NCBI RefSeq assembly: GCF_021869535.1
Contig: NW_026262734.1
Location: 94,183,285-94,247,284, forward strand
Source: Mytilus californianus
Taxonomy: Eukaryota; Mollusca; Bivalvia; Mytilida; Mytilidae
DNA: 64,000 nucleotides
Reading direction: 5' to 3'
Shown: one piece after another, positions 34,645 to 46,370 of the stretch
How the letters are laid out: the number at the start of each line of letters is the position of its first letter
Numbering within the stretch: the stretch's first letter is position 1
Notes under the pieces: model-generated
What the model saw: the letters and a program-made list of their open reading frames with translations, nothing else
The model's database searches: none
Told to the model about the DNA's origin: nothing
Made by a program: the position numbers and the translations under genes

Positions 34645-34760
34645 TTAAGGCAACAGCAGTATACCGATGTTCAAAAGTCATAAATCGATTGAGGGGAAAC
34701 AAATCCGGGTTACAAACCAAAACCCAGGGAAACACATCAACTATAAGAGGAAAACAAAAT
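34645..34760 (-). repeat. Fragment of dispersed repeat family D
   Basis: It reads GGCAACAGCAGTATACCG, AAATCCGGGTTAC, AACACATCAACTATAAGAGG, the inverse of the family D sequence at about 63790-63910. I recognise it as a frequent mussel repeat. Confidence 0.7.
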
Positions 34761-36691
34761 ATATTCGTCCAAGTAATTTTCATGACAATGATGGTATTTA
34801 AAGGCAATGTTATATCTAAATGAACTACAAATGATAAGACATAACAGATTATTCAACCGAAACCATAAGTTTGTTTCCCATAAAAAAAAAAGATGCTGGC
34901 ACAGTTTAGTTTTTATTTGTACATAATTTTTGTAAAAGTGATAGATATTTTGCAAACCTCTAAACGGAGCACACTCTTTTTGATTTAGTTCATTATTGTC
35001 ATATTTGCATAACGCCATGCTACAGCCTAAAATAACACCAATACAAAGGGCATTACTGTGTATTCATGATTATTCCAGGAATACAGATGTTCATGGATTT
35101 AAAGGGTTAGGTGAACCATGTGTTTAAAGGTTGAACAAAGAATGCATTTTCTATAGGCTGGTGAGAAAACATTAAGCTGGTTCAATTGTATTTGCCTGGT
35201 GAAAGAAAGCAGAAGTCAAAATAATGACAACACTTCTACATAATGCTTGTACAAAATGTAATGTTTAACATTTACAATCTTTGCTAGGTCATGATAAAAA
35301 AAGATAAAATTGACCACATGTAAAAAAATGTGGAAACATAAGAGTGGTGTCAAGTACTATACACATTGTACATGCTATTGAAATTTTCAGGTTTATACAA
35401 AAATTCAGTTCAACAGGCTTCACATTTTTCATTTTCATAAAAAAAAGTTTTATATAATTTTAAACAAAAAATGTTACGTCCAAAAATCACTTTTAAATTG
35501 AAACCAACAAATCAATTATAAAATTTACCAAGATTTATCATACACAAGTTTACAAGAAATATTATACAAATTGAAATGTCATTTAACTGTTGAAATATAT
35601 AAGTCCGATCCAATTGTCCTTTCTTTTTCCCTTACTCCCCAGTTCCATTGTTATACTTCATAGTTTTTATTTTTGAAACGAGGGTAAATTGAATAGATCT
35701 ATTGTTACGAATGACAACGGATTTTGACTACATGGTGTCACGAGCGGGGTTTCTGGAAACCCCTGCTTCTGCATCCAGAAAACACAGTCCATTGTTATTC
35801 ATGACAATAGAAATTGGTTTTTAAATAGCATGAACATAAAAGAATACTAATAGTGTTCACTACAAGTTGTTTCAAGACATTCAAATAAAAACAACATATT
35901 TCAGGAACTCCAATAACGAAATAAATATTTATCATCTATTTTGAATAAAAAAACATTTAAATACTCCTTTGCTTGAAGCTCAAATTTTAATCCCATAAGA
36001 CAATGTCTTGAAGGGCTTACATGTAAAGAACTTTTATTTGAATTTTACATTAAAAACATATAGTTTTTATTTGGACTACGGTCTTAATCATAAAATAAAT
36101 ATTAATGTTTAAATTGGATTGTTGAAGACTAATGATGGCACCCAGGGGACACCTTTCCCGCAGTATGTTCAAATATGAATGTTTGTTTAATGTTGAAAAG
36201 AGGGGGGCTTTTTTTGATAAAATCGTAACATGTAAAATACATTTATGATAACCTTCATTAAACTGATACAAGTAAGTACTTCGGGTTATAAATATTGCGT
36301 TATCTTCAGTTTCGTCTGCCTAATCAAACGCCTGACTCAAAATGTCGTCCGTCTTATACCCGTCCATATTGACAACTGCATACAAGGAGCATGATTTATT
36401 TTTTTTGTTTGTTATAAGAATGCACGATACGGCAAACCTTGACCTGCTGATCCATATTAGCAGACGGATTTAACGGGAATATGCAAAACGGAAACTTTGA
36501 CATTTGTTAAATCTTACTTGTCAAAGTTTGAATGAAGATCGTCAAAGTAAGGTTGGAAGTGGGGTTTCATCTAAAATAACATTTTTTAATCTTATTAATC
36601 ATGGTTCAATATTGCCCATAAAAATGCTATCTGTTCTTTTTCATTTAATATTCAATGTAAACAAATATAGGGTTTAGCATCAGGTGTAAGT
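34761..36691. other. No gene; one imperfect hairpin
   Basis: An inverted repeat at 35699-35812 pairs CTATTGTTACGAATGACAAC with its inverse near 35795 and contains the inner palindrome GGGGTTTCTGGAAACCCC. A TATA-like word at about 36286 precedes a Kozak-like ATG at 36341, but no exon can be supported. Confidence 0.4.
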
Positions 36692-36794
36692 TAGTTATAC
36701 CATTCGGGACACGGCGTGTCTGGATAAGAAACCCCTCCGGCCTCCGGCCGTCGGGGTTTCTTATCCAGACTTACCTATCCCTCGGTGTATAACT
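36692..36794. repeat. GC-rich hairpin repeat
   Basis: GTCTGGATAAGAAACCCC and its exact inverse GGGGTTTCTTATCCAGAC flank a CCGGCCTCCGGCC centre. An outer pair GTTATACC and GTGTATAAC extends the stem. It is a fold-back element with no coding capacity, standing out by GC content. Confidence 0.8.
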
Positions 36795-36816
36795 ATTACG
36801 GAATTTTTCTCTACAC

Positions 36817-37276
36817 TGTTGCGGGGATCCAAACAGAATATCATGTCCAAAAAGTCACAATCTAGTATGATATTCGTAAATAAAAGTGTCAATCCAACAA
36901 CTCCAGAGAACTTTTGATCTGAAAATCTAACTTTAATGTATGTATATATATAATTGTCACGGAAATCTCTAGAACACTAAAGAAGAGAGACTCATAGAAA
37001 ATTGTAGAATGGCAACATTTAGAATACGGTAGAAGTTGAAATTACTCATCGTCTTTTATGATCATTCTGGAATCGTTAGGTAAGTCAAATAGAAAGTTCT
37101 TATCATTCCATCAGTATCTACGATTGTTCCAGTGATTTATAAACTGCACAATTATTACATTATTTTGTAAATAACTATAATTATTATGTTAACATTTTAT
37201 ATATGTTATAAGGACACACAAAACAAATTAGACCAAGAAAAATAAAAATAAACATGATGATTACAATATTAAAACA
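36817..37276 (-). repeat. Probable LTR of a second gypsy element
   Basis: Read on the minus strand it starts TGTTTTAATATTG right after a polypurine tract (TTTTAAGGGGGTGGG, 37277-37291) and could end CCCCGCAACA at 36817. It lies just downstream of a gypsy RNase H end on the same strand. The 5' half of the element is absent, so LTR limits are inferred. Confidence 0.5.
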
Positions 37277-37382
37277 CCCACCCCCTTAAAAGAAGTTTGA
37301 GTGTAACGAGGACTTTTCATGAACAATATATACAAAAATATATAGTACATGTACATATATGTATACAGTGTTTTAATAAGAT

Positions 37383-37625
37383 CTAGATAAAGCATCTGCT
37401 ATTATGTTATCTTTTCCTTTAATATGTTTCACAATAACATCATATTCCTGTCACAATAAACCCCACCTAGTCAATCTCTGGTTCTTGTTTCTCACTTTAT
37501 GTATGAAGGCGAGAGGATTGTGATCAGTATAAACAAGAATAGGATGCATAGTGGGATTTAAATATACATCAAATTGTGGAAGTGCAGACAACAGTGCAAA
37601 ACATTCTTTTCCAATAGTTGAAAAT
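37383..37625 (-). pseudogene. RNase H fragment of a Ty3/gypsy element
   Basis: The minus-strand reading gives GKECFALLSALPQFDVYL, ILVYTDHNPLAFIHK, NQRLTRWGLL, then one TGA, then QEYDVIVKHIKGKDNIIADA and LSRS. These are the RNase H Glu, Asp and final ADALSR motifs of a gypsy Pol. The sequence differs from the element at 19411-26280 and is of conventional type. It is truncated upstream at the edge of duplicated block B. Confidence 0.8.
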
Positions 37626-38730
37626 TTTTCTGATATTTATCTAATTGCTGAGAAAAAATTATGTAAAATATATAAGTTTTACAACATTCTCATCTGTTTC
37701 TTGTTATAAAGTGATACAATATGTCGCCAAATGAATGAAATTGAAATATTTGTTCTATAGTCCTAATATTTACTATCATAAGGAGGCAAAAAAGAAATTG
37801 TTAGTCTCTACAAAATATACAAGTTACTTTGAAAGTCTTCAATTTGGCTTTCTGATTGAAGCATATTTTATACAACCGACTTTTGACTCCGGAATATCTA
37901 ATTTGTCTACAGGTTGCCTTCTTTGTGATAGGACGTTCTTGTAATCGATTCAGTAAGAATAGTTTAAAGAATTAAAATCAAGCTTATAATCAGAGCAATT
38001 TGTGGATACAATTATTTGTTCTCCATTAATTTTATCTTGTATAGAAAACATAAATTAAACAGTTAATTTTCCTCCAAAATTGCACCGATATATAGCTATG
38101 TAATTACATTGTTTCTCCTGACAATCCAAAATATCATTTCGTACACTTTTAGTCGCTTTGATTGAACAATATATGCCTCAATGTAGGTAATATGCGCATA
38201 ACTGTGTCATCAGTCTCACATCACTTATTGCAAAATATTCTAAGCACGGTATTCATTAAATTACCAATTTTAAGTTATTTCACACTACTCCAAAATAGAA
38301 TACAGGTACACACATATGTGAATAATATGATAATATGTATTACATAAATCTGAAAATGAAACTATAGTTTCTTTACTGGTTAAAAAATAAAAGAAGGAGA
38401 CTTGCAAAAGAAAAACTGTTTTAAACACGCCATATGTTTGAGTCTGCCCATAAACAAGACTCTTGTTAGTAGTTGTTGTTTGTTATATCTGGACTTTTTC
38501 AGTATTAATGGTTTACCTCTGATGATATCTGTTTCAAGCAAAGATATGACCTAGCGATTTGATCGTCGGATATGGAAATAATAAATATATCAAATAACAT
38601 ATCCTTAGCATATTGAAAATACATAAGCCTGTCAGATATCAGTATTCATATTTTACATTGTGACTTACATATTTGTTTTTAAACTTCAAAACTCTTGCAG
38701 TTAATGCAAAATATGTCCTTAGTTTTTTTT

Positions 38731-38962
38731 TATTTAATTAGTTATTGCATTGCTCCGACGTCGTAAAGATATGAAACATCCTTTTAAGCACACACGGAGG
38801 ATTTGTCAAGGAAAAAATAAAACAAAATTAATTCGAAAATTGGAGAAAATCGAACGATACCTGTTATCAAGTGAAAGTTCGATTTTACTGCTTATCCAAA
38901 ATACAAAAGCATTTCATAATCAACAAATTTCATTGATATTCACTGCCACAAGATGCATTTAA
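38731..38962 (+). other. Unexplained basic open frame after a splice-acceptor-like site
   Basis: A T-rich run ending ATTTAATTAG at 38732 is followed by an open frame of about 75 codons to TAA at 38960-38962. It has a highly charged section (LRRRKDMKHPFKHTRR, KTKLIRKLEKIERYLLSSES). I recognise no family, and no partner exon is found. It could be the last exon of a decayed gene or chance. Confidence 0.15.
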
Positions 38963-39169
38963 TCATGTTAATCCGAAGAAATATTTCACGGTTAACAGTA
39001 TCATCTTGACACTAACTGTAAAGTTTAAGTTTATATTTTATATGATTGTACAAATACAAAGTTGCTGCTTGTTTCTAGTATTGATTAGATTCTTGATTTT
39101 AATGTTAATAAATAATTGCTCCCAAATCTTTTTGTATAGAATAAGCAGATATGGCAAAATTGCCAATAA

Positions 39170-39345
39170 CTAAAAACTATCTATGAGCGACCAAATGACG
39201 TAGGTTTTAGCAACTATATCAAACCAAATTAAATAAAATCGAATGTACTATAGGCCACCGGACTACTTTTGACAATGGGGAAAACCGGTACCGTATAGCA
39301 AGCTATAAAGGCCCAGACATGACCAAATTTAAAGATTGCTGCCTG
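39170..39345 (-). repeat. Fragment of family A-like repeat
   Basis: Words ACTATAGGCCACCGG, GACAATGGGGAAAA, CCGTATAGCAAGCTATAAAGG and GCCCAGACATGACC follow family A order. A second, fuller copy starts 35 bases later. Confidence 0.55.
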
Positions 39346-39379
39346 ATGCACTTTATTTGGGTGTATCATTCAAACTTTT

Positions 39380-39800
39380 ATTGATACTATATAGATATAA
39401 GAAGATGTGGTATGAGTGCCTATAGGACAGCTCTCCATCCAAATCACAATTTGTAAAAGTAAACCATTGTAGGTCAAAGTACAGCCTTCAAAACGGGGTA
39501 TTGACTCACAACGAACAGCAAGCTATAAAGGGCCCCAAAAATGACTAGTGTCAAACTATTCAAACAGGAAAACCAACGGTCTAATCTATATAAAAACGAG
39601 AAACGAGAAAAACTTATGAACCGCATCAACAAACGACAACAACTGAACATCAGGTTCCTGATTTGGGACAGGTGCAAACAAATGCAGCGGGTTTAAACGT
39701 TTTAATAGGCACCAAACTTCACCCTAATCTGAACAATAGTGTAACATCACAACATAGAAAGACACACTATAAGATATCAATTGAAAACATACACTGAACG
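39380..39800 (-). repeat. Dispersed repeat family A-like, intermediate with B
   Basis: It starts AAGATGTGGTATGAGTGCC and continues with GACAGCTCTCCATCC, AACCATTGTAGGTCA, GCAAGCTATAAAGGGCCCC. The core reads CCTGATTTGGGACAGGTGC followed by AAATGCAGCGGGTTTAAACG, which is closer to family B than to A at that point. Confidence 0.65.
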
Positions 39801-40665
39801 AATAAATTTGATCTATGACACAATGTTAATACAAAATCAATAAAATAACTATGCATGTATTTCAGGATCCATAAAGGGTACATCAACTTTGTCGATCATT
39901 CGCGTACAATACAAAGATGGAGAAACGACCGACTGAATGCATACCATGTATCTCCGTTTTAATGCTACATTACGAAGCCTAACTTGTAAACATAATTAGA
40001 TGTGGTGTGAATGCTAATAATAAAACTATCCACAAATAACAGGATACGAGCTAAAATAATGAATAGAACTTATAAAAGATCATGAGATAAAAGTGAAAAC
40101 AGCACCTGATTAAATTGGTGCGTCAGTAGCACTTTTCTGGATTTATCTTTATCAGGGAGGGGCAAACCGAAAAATTCTCAAATATAAAAAGCGCTGTGAT
40201 TACAATATGTGAAACATTATGTGAACACTATGTGAAACATTTCTAAAGATAAAAGGGAAGAGTCATTCAAAACACATTATTCGAAGAGAATATGACAATT
40301 CCGTGAAAAAAAAATGAAAGATTAGGGAAAAACAAACAAGTCCTATAACACTTTATGGAAAACAAAATACTGAGGAAATCGAACCGAACTAAAATCTACG
40401 ACTGATGTGCTCTTGAAGGGTAAAAAAAAACAAAAAAAAAAAAAAACGACACGTTATAAATTTCATTCTTTCGAAGTGCAATTCTGGATTTACCATTTTG
40501 TAAGCAGATCATGCTCAACTAGTCAACTTTGCAATAAGATCATGATCGAAATTTGAAAGCAAGTCATGCTTCACTAGTGGGACGTTTCGGAAGTTGTATA
40601 GTTAAATGTATTCGATATTTGACTTAATAACAAGATGAACAAGAGTGGCAGGACGACCTGATGTA

Positions 40666-40707
40666 TTTAATAGATTATCTATATATATGTATAGATAATC
40701 TATTAAA
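40666..40707. repeat. 42-bp near-perfect palindrome
   Basis: TTTAATAGATTATCTAT followed by a short centre and ATAGATAATCTATTAAA, with one mismatch in 21 pairs. It is absent from the paralogous position near 18450, so it arose after the duplication. Confidence 0.85.
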
Positions 40708-40775
40708 CTCATCATGTCGTGTATATAGTTCCCTGTTGTGTATTTTTGTTTGTAAATAAGTTGTTTTTCGTTAGA

Positions 40776-40975
40776 ATCAGATGTTTGTGGTTGATTTTAT
40801 CTTCCTTAATCTGTAGTATTTTGTCGATTCCCTTTTTTACTTTTTCTAAATACATTGTCATCGGCACTTTCAACACTGTTCCTTACATCAGATGTTTGTG
40901 GTTGATTTTATCTTCCTTAATCTGTAGTATTTTGTCGATTCCCTTTTTTACTTTTTCTAAATACATTGTCATCGG
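40776..40975 (+). repeat. Exact 89-bp direct repeat
   Basis: The 89 bases beginning ATCAGATGTTTGTGGTTG occur at 40776-40864 and again at 40887-40975 without a difference, separated by 22 bases. The duplication is absent from block A (near 18500-18590) and so is very recent, or an assembly artefact. Confidence 0.9.
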
Positions 40976-41369
40976 ACTCGATACGTATAATATCTTGTAT
41001 GATTTAATCAAAAACAACTACAGAGAACCAGTAATAAAATTGCCAACGCAAATAAAAATCAGCATTGGATGGGCAATAGCCGCTATCATCGGTAAACAGA
41101 TACTTCTTTGTGGACGTACAGAATAGGAAGTTACCAAAACTTCACTTCTCATTTTTTTTTCATTGACCCCTAAGTCCTCAAATGTGGGAGAATGTCCCCT
41201 TGCCTTTCACTCAATTACCAACAACCACCACTTCTATTGTACAGTTTTTTTAGATACAAATTTTAAATGCAAAATTAAATTAAAACAAGTAATCGTATCC
41301 TCATGTAAAAGAAAATGTCCTTGAAATACGTAGAAGAAGTGATTCAGTTAAAATATCTTTATCTAAATT

Positions 41370-41556
41370 TAAATCCCGCACGAGGCAAGTGCGTTCGCCT
41401 CCAATCTTATTTGATTAAGGATTGCCAGTTTGTCTGGACCGTCAATGTTCGAAAATTCACTCTGAGCACTCCCCCATCATAAGAAACAGGTCGTCATGAT
41501 ATAAGGAACAGTGTTGAAAGTGTCGTTAAACACCAACAATCAATTAATTAATCAAT
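41370..41556 (+). mobile_element. 5'-truncated SINE, copy 2
   Basis: It matches the SINE at 15526-15782 from the B-box side onward (AAATCCCGCACGAGGCAAGTG to GTGTCGTTAAACACCAACAA), and the right flank (AAATATTTTGCTAGTAACACG) is also the same. The A-box half is replaced by unrelated sequence. The shared flank shows that both copies descend from one insertion. Confidence 0.75.
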
Positions 41557-41559
41557 CAA

Positions 41560-42770
41560 ATATTTTGCTAGTAACACGAAATTTTCTGTAAGTAACACAT
41601 CACCAGATTTTTGGAACATGTCGATAATGATAGTTTCACGTTACCTTTTGTTAGACACACTTCACCTGCTGTAGGAAACCCTCTACCTATAAAGCTAATA
41701 CGACATCACTTTATTTAAGTAACACGTCGCCTTATGTTAGTAGCACCTCATCATTTGCTAGAAACACATCGGCATATGTTAGTAACACGTCGTCTTGTCT
41801 TATTTACATATTGCTAATATAAGTAACATCATGCTTTATATTAAACACACATTGCTTTGTAATAGAAACAGGTCACCATGTATTAGTTACACGCCGCCTA
41901 ATGTTCGTTACATGTCGCAATATGTTAGTTATACGTCGCATTGTAATAGTTACATGCCACCATATGTTAGTAACACGTCCCCTTAAATTAGTTACACGTT
42001 GTATTTTAATACTTACACGTCACCTATTGTTAGTTACACGCCGCCTTATGTTAATTACATGGCGCCATATGTCACTTAACCGTCTCCTTATGTTAGTTAC
42101 ATGTCGCCTTATGTTAGTTACATGTCGACATATGTTAGTTACACGTCGTCTTATGTTAGTTACACGTCGTCTTATGTTAGTAACATGTCGCCATATGTTA
42201 GTTACATGTCGCCTTGTGTTAGTTACACGCCATCTTATGTTAGTTACACGCCGTCTTATGTTAGTTACATGTCACCATATGTAAGTTAAATCTCGCCTTA
42301 TGTTAATAACATGTCGCCTTATGTTAGTTGCATGTCGCCATATATTAGTTACACATCCCCTTATATTAGTTACACGTTGCATTGTAACAGTTACAAGTCT
42401 CCTTTTGATAGCTACACGCCTTATGTTAGTTACATGTCGCCTTATGTTAGTTACATGTCCCCTTATATTAGTTACAAGTTGCATTGTAAAAGTTACACGT
42501 CGCCTTATGTTAGCTACACGCCGCCTTGTAATAGTTGCATGTCGCCATATGTCAGTTACATGTCCCCTTATATTAGTTACAAGTTGCATTGTAAAATTTA
42601 CACGTCGCCATATGTTATAGCTACACGCCGCCCTGTAATAGTTCATGCCGCCTTATGTTAGTTAATTGCACCCAGCACCTGTAGCTCTACTTTAGTTACA
42701 CGTTGCCTTTTAATAGTTACATGTCGCCATATGTCTCCTGTTAGTAACACACCGCCTTATAGAGATTTCC
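41560..42770. repeat. 21-bp satellite array, copy 2
   Basis: Long run of TTAGTTACATGTCGCCTTATG-type units, cleanest at 42090-42660. Within it a larger block with GTTACAAGTTGCATTGTAA is repeated about 110 bases apart near 42470 and 42580. Several overlapping open frames on both strands are by-products of the 21-bp period. Confidence 0.92.
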
Positions 42771-44035
42771 AATAAAATGACTTTACTCGACATAACCGAC
42801 CTAACTCAGTGTATTTCGTCCTATTGCATTGAAGCATGACGGAGGGGAGCATACACTAAATGCATTTTTTGCTCTTTCGACACGCATGTTTTGCTGATAT
42901 AGACTAAATAAAAAAATCAACACCAACTACTTTTTTTAATCTTTAAATACTTTGTTATTAAATTTTGAAAGATTTTATTGACAAAAATATTTTAATGGAA
43001 TAAGCATGCTAGCAACTTGTAATCAAATACACCCATCATTTCTTGTCATTTCACTTGACCCATATTTCAGTTCTCAAAATATGAACTTAAAAAACTACCA
43101 AGTAAAAATTTAGCATGAAAATATTAAAATAATGAAAGCCGAAGCGAGAAGGTTATCTCTTTTTTTGTTTTTATAAGTTTTAACGCTTAAAAAGTAGATT
43201 CCAACACACCCGAATGTAAAAGGTGTACGCGACTAACTTTTTTTTTAAATTATTTTTCTATAATTTAATTCAAGATAATTTGACGTGAGCAGAAATTCAT
43301 ATCATTGACATTTATCAAATAGTACTTTTTAGTCTTTAACTATGATAATGCATGGGACGTTTTTGTTCATGTATACCTAAACGTGCATTCACAGATACAG
43401 GGGGTCCCGGAGAGGGCGTACTCCCCCCTTTCGATCGCCAAATAATTTTAAAATCTCACTTTTTCCACGTTATCTATACAAATGTTTAGTATAAAATCGT
43501 CCAAACTTTTTTTCGCGTTTTTTCGCGTTGCTCCGCTCGGCAGTATAAATTCAATTATCGGGAACTACGCCCTTTTTCCAAATATCTTGGATCCGGCCAT
43601 AATCACAAATTGTATAGCACAAAAAGAAATTTAATGATTGTCGTTTGACTTTGATAAATACGTTTTAAAAACAACAATGTTTGAATATTAGACATCTCGC
43701 ACGGGATTTAAAAGTTTAAGGCTACATACTGAATTGGATTTTTTCCTGGATTTAGAGCTCACTTAACACGGAAATGTGATACTGGCGTGTAATCTAATGG
43801 ATACATATTCTTGTTTCTGATGTTTCTTTTAATGTAAATATTCATTTATTAAGCTGTATATAATTCCACTAACAAATAATCATGTATCTTTTACTGATGA
43901 ATTATCATTACATTTTATAGAAACTACATATAATCTACTATACAGTTATGAACACTAATGGTCCTACCGACACTCTGTGCTTTTGACATGACACAAGGTC
44001 TTGCTTTTCTAGAGTGTTTATGTATTTTTTCACTT
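42771..44035. other. No gene seen
   Basis: AT-rich sequence. A stretch at about 43395-43590 (AGGGGGTCCCGGAGAGG to TTGGATCCGGCC) looks like a degraded DNA-element fragment, but its ends are not clear. Confidence 0.4.
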
Positions 44036-44049
44036 AATTTGTGATATGT

Positions 44050-44400
44050 ACAAAAAAGATGTAGTATGATTGCCAATGAGACAACTCGTCATAAGAAACC
44101 AAATGACACAGCAATTAACAACTATAGGCCACCGTACGACCTTCAACAATGAGTAAAGCCCATACCGAATAGTCATCTATAAGAGGCCACAAATGACGAA
44201 TGTAAAACAACTATAACGATAAAACTAACGGCCTAACTAATGTACAAAAAAATGAACGAAAGCACAGCAACAAACGATAACCATTGAATTACAGGCTCTT
44301 TACTTAGGACAGTCACATCCATACATAATTTGGCGGGGATAAACATGTTAACGGGCCCTCTTACCTGGGACAGTGGTGTAACAGTACGAAATAATTGATG
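44050..44400 (-). repeat. Dispersed repeat family A, copy
   Basis: Contains GATGTAGTATGATTGCCAATG, AACAACTATAGGCCACCG, CGACCTTCAACAATGAG, GAGGCCACAAATGACGAATG, GGCGGGGATAAACATGTTAA and GGGACAGTGGTGTAACAGTA in family A order. Confidence 0.8.
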
Positions 44401-44796
44401 AATATTCTAGACTGAATAATTATTCTGTATTTATTAGTTGTAGTTGTTTTTAAGATAGTGTTCAGTAGCTGTGAATACTCTAAGATCGGTACATGGAGTT
44501 TATTTGGTAGTACTAGTAATTGCTGTTGTTGTGCTTCGTTTTAGTCGGACGAGTCAATCCCTTTCTTACTGTTTTAACTGTGAGTATAGACATGATCATT
44601 TGATAAACATACTTCTATGATCTCTTTTGCTTTTAACAAGGACATTTATAAAACTTGAACTATGTAGCAAAGAGATGCATGCGTAAAAAAAGTTCGCGAC
44701 ATAAATTGGCTAAAATATCAGATAAGGATTTAGCCTCAAGCTATAATACTTACAAGCTATAATAAATACGACGAAGATCTAGCCTCAGGCTATAAT

Positions 44797-44822
44797 ACTT
44801 ATGATGATGATGATGATGATGA
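44797..44822. repeat. (GAT)n microsatellite
   Basis: Short run of GAT/ATG trinucleotides, followed by more loosely GAT-rich sequence to about 44900. Confidence 0.85.
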
Positions 44823-44899
44823 TACTGATGTATGTCTTATATCCAGCGACAAATATTACATATATATTAAGGATGATGAAATGATAATGATAAATGAAT

Positions 44900-45597
44900 A
44901 TACCTTTTTGTACATGACCAACACTTAAGAGTCGCATTTTTATATGTTAGGTAACAAATTAGCGTACCCGATACAAAGACACACTGGGGGTCCAACAAAG
45001 TAATTGAACCCGTAATTGAGACTAGCCTGCTACCAGTCAATCCCATATTTAATAAAAACCTGTTAATATATTTTATGCTTTATGTGCATATCTTATTATT
45101 CTAGCAACACTTGTTTTGTTTTGGTAACACTTTTTGTTGCATAATTTGTTTGATTATTCTCCTTGATTCTTTGTATCAAAAAGCTTAGTTTTTATTGTAA
45201 AATGGTGTTTCACATCTTCCATTATCCTTGTGACTTGCTATTGTATTAATATCCAGTAGGCATGCAATTATTATTCTAAATAGTATAAATAGTATAAAAT
45301 ATTTTTAAACAAGTAAAGATTACCCCGTTTTGATCAAGACTTCCTTACCACTAGCATCTAAGATACATACACTGACAAAATATTGTACCAGCACTCATAT
45401 TACAATCACCATGTCTGTCCGTCCGCCAGTCTGTCCGTTCAACAAATATTTTCAATTTTCTTTTCAAAAGCATTTGTATGCTTAGCATGCATTCTTTTTT
45501 CGATTTATTCCATTTCATCCGACATGTATATATCTGGATCCGTGTCGAGCGTCCAACTATCAAACAGAGTCCAAATGGCGTGAATAACGACTACAGT
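44900..45597. other. No gene seen
   Basis: Short open frames on both strands at 45351-45583 overlap each other, have no family features and lack context. I find no repeat or motif. Confidence 0.4.
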
Positions 45598-45870
45598 GGC
45601 TCCTGCTGTCGTCAACAATAAGCAAAAACTCATACCGTATTATAATTATCAGATACTAGTATATGAGGCATTGACTTTGAAAAATATAAACAGTTCAAAC
45701 GAAAATAAAACATCTTTACAAGAGTAAAATTAACCCAAAAATGACAGAAAGTAAAAAAACGACATCCACTGAATTGAAAGCTCCTGACTTGGGAAAGCCA
45801 ATATAGAATTTGGCCTGATTAAACGCGTTTACCAGCGTTCAACACTCTGGTGTAACAGCACGATATAAGA
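45598..45870 (-). repeat. Fragment of family A-like repeat
   Basis: AATAAGCAAAAACTCATACCG, CCACTGAATTGAAAGCTCC, TGACTTGGGAAAGCC and CTCTGGTGTAACAGCACG follow family A order in diverged form. Confidence 0.55.
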
Positions 45871-46024
45871 AATAAAACCGGTAAAATTCAGTTGGAAATA
45901 GCTCAACTTATCAATATTGAATTAATCCCAAAACAATTACATTTTTATGATGAAAGACACAGAGTACCGATCTTAAAGTACCCCAGGTACTGAAAGCTGA
46001 TTCTTATGTTCATGTTGAATTACC

Positions 46025-46370
46025 TGAGTTAAAAAAGTAAGAAGATATGATATGATTGCCAATAAGAAATGAAGTGGATGTAAGCAATGATAGGCAACCG
46101 TACGGCCTTCATCAATGAGAAAAATCCATACCGTATAGTCGACTATAAAAGGAACTAACTTGAAAAATATGAAACAATTCAATTGAGAAAACTAACGGCA
46201 TGATTTAAAACAAAACAATTTACGAAAAACAAATATAACAGATATGAACCAACGACAACAAGTGAACCACAGGCTCCTGACATGGGACAGGCACATAAAG
46301 AATGAGTGCTCAACCCCTCCCCCTAAGCCTGAGACAGTGGTGCAACAGCACGACATAAGAACAACCTGGA
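46025..46370 (-). repeat. Dispersed repeat family A, copy
   Basis: Starts AAGATATGATATGATTGCC; has GTACGGCCTTCATCAATGAG, AAAATCCATACCGTATAGTC, CAGGCTCCTGACATGGGACA, CAGGCACATA and GACAGTGGTGCAACAGCACG. Confidence 0.75.

Larger units (their letters stand above)
37710..41240 (+). repeat. Segmental duplication, block copy B (partial, with insertions)
   Basis: 37710-37960 matches 17530-17770 (shared CTTTGAAAGTCTTCAA, CCGACTTTTGA, CTCCGGA). 39865-41240 matches 17790-18850 (shared ATAAAAGTGAAAA, TTTATCAGG, AGCGCTGTGAT, AGGACGACCTGATG, TATTTTGTCGATTCC). The interval 37961-39864 is absent from copy A and holds two family A fragments. No conserved coding frame joins the copies. Confidence 0.7.

Noticed and set aside
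36319-36500. Minus-strand frame of about 60 codons (from MSKFPFCIFPLN) and a TATA-like word on the plus strand at 36286
   Set aside because: No relatives, no partner exon, and the plus-strand ATG at 36341 has no usable donor.
41901-42661. Long overlapping open frames with repeated LVTRRLM or YVSYMSP peptides on both strands
   Set aside because: They follow from the 21-bp period of the satellite. The pattern is equally open in other frames and the same happens at 16114-16365.
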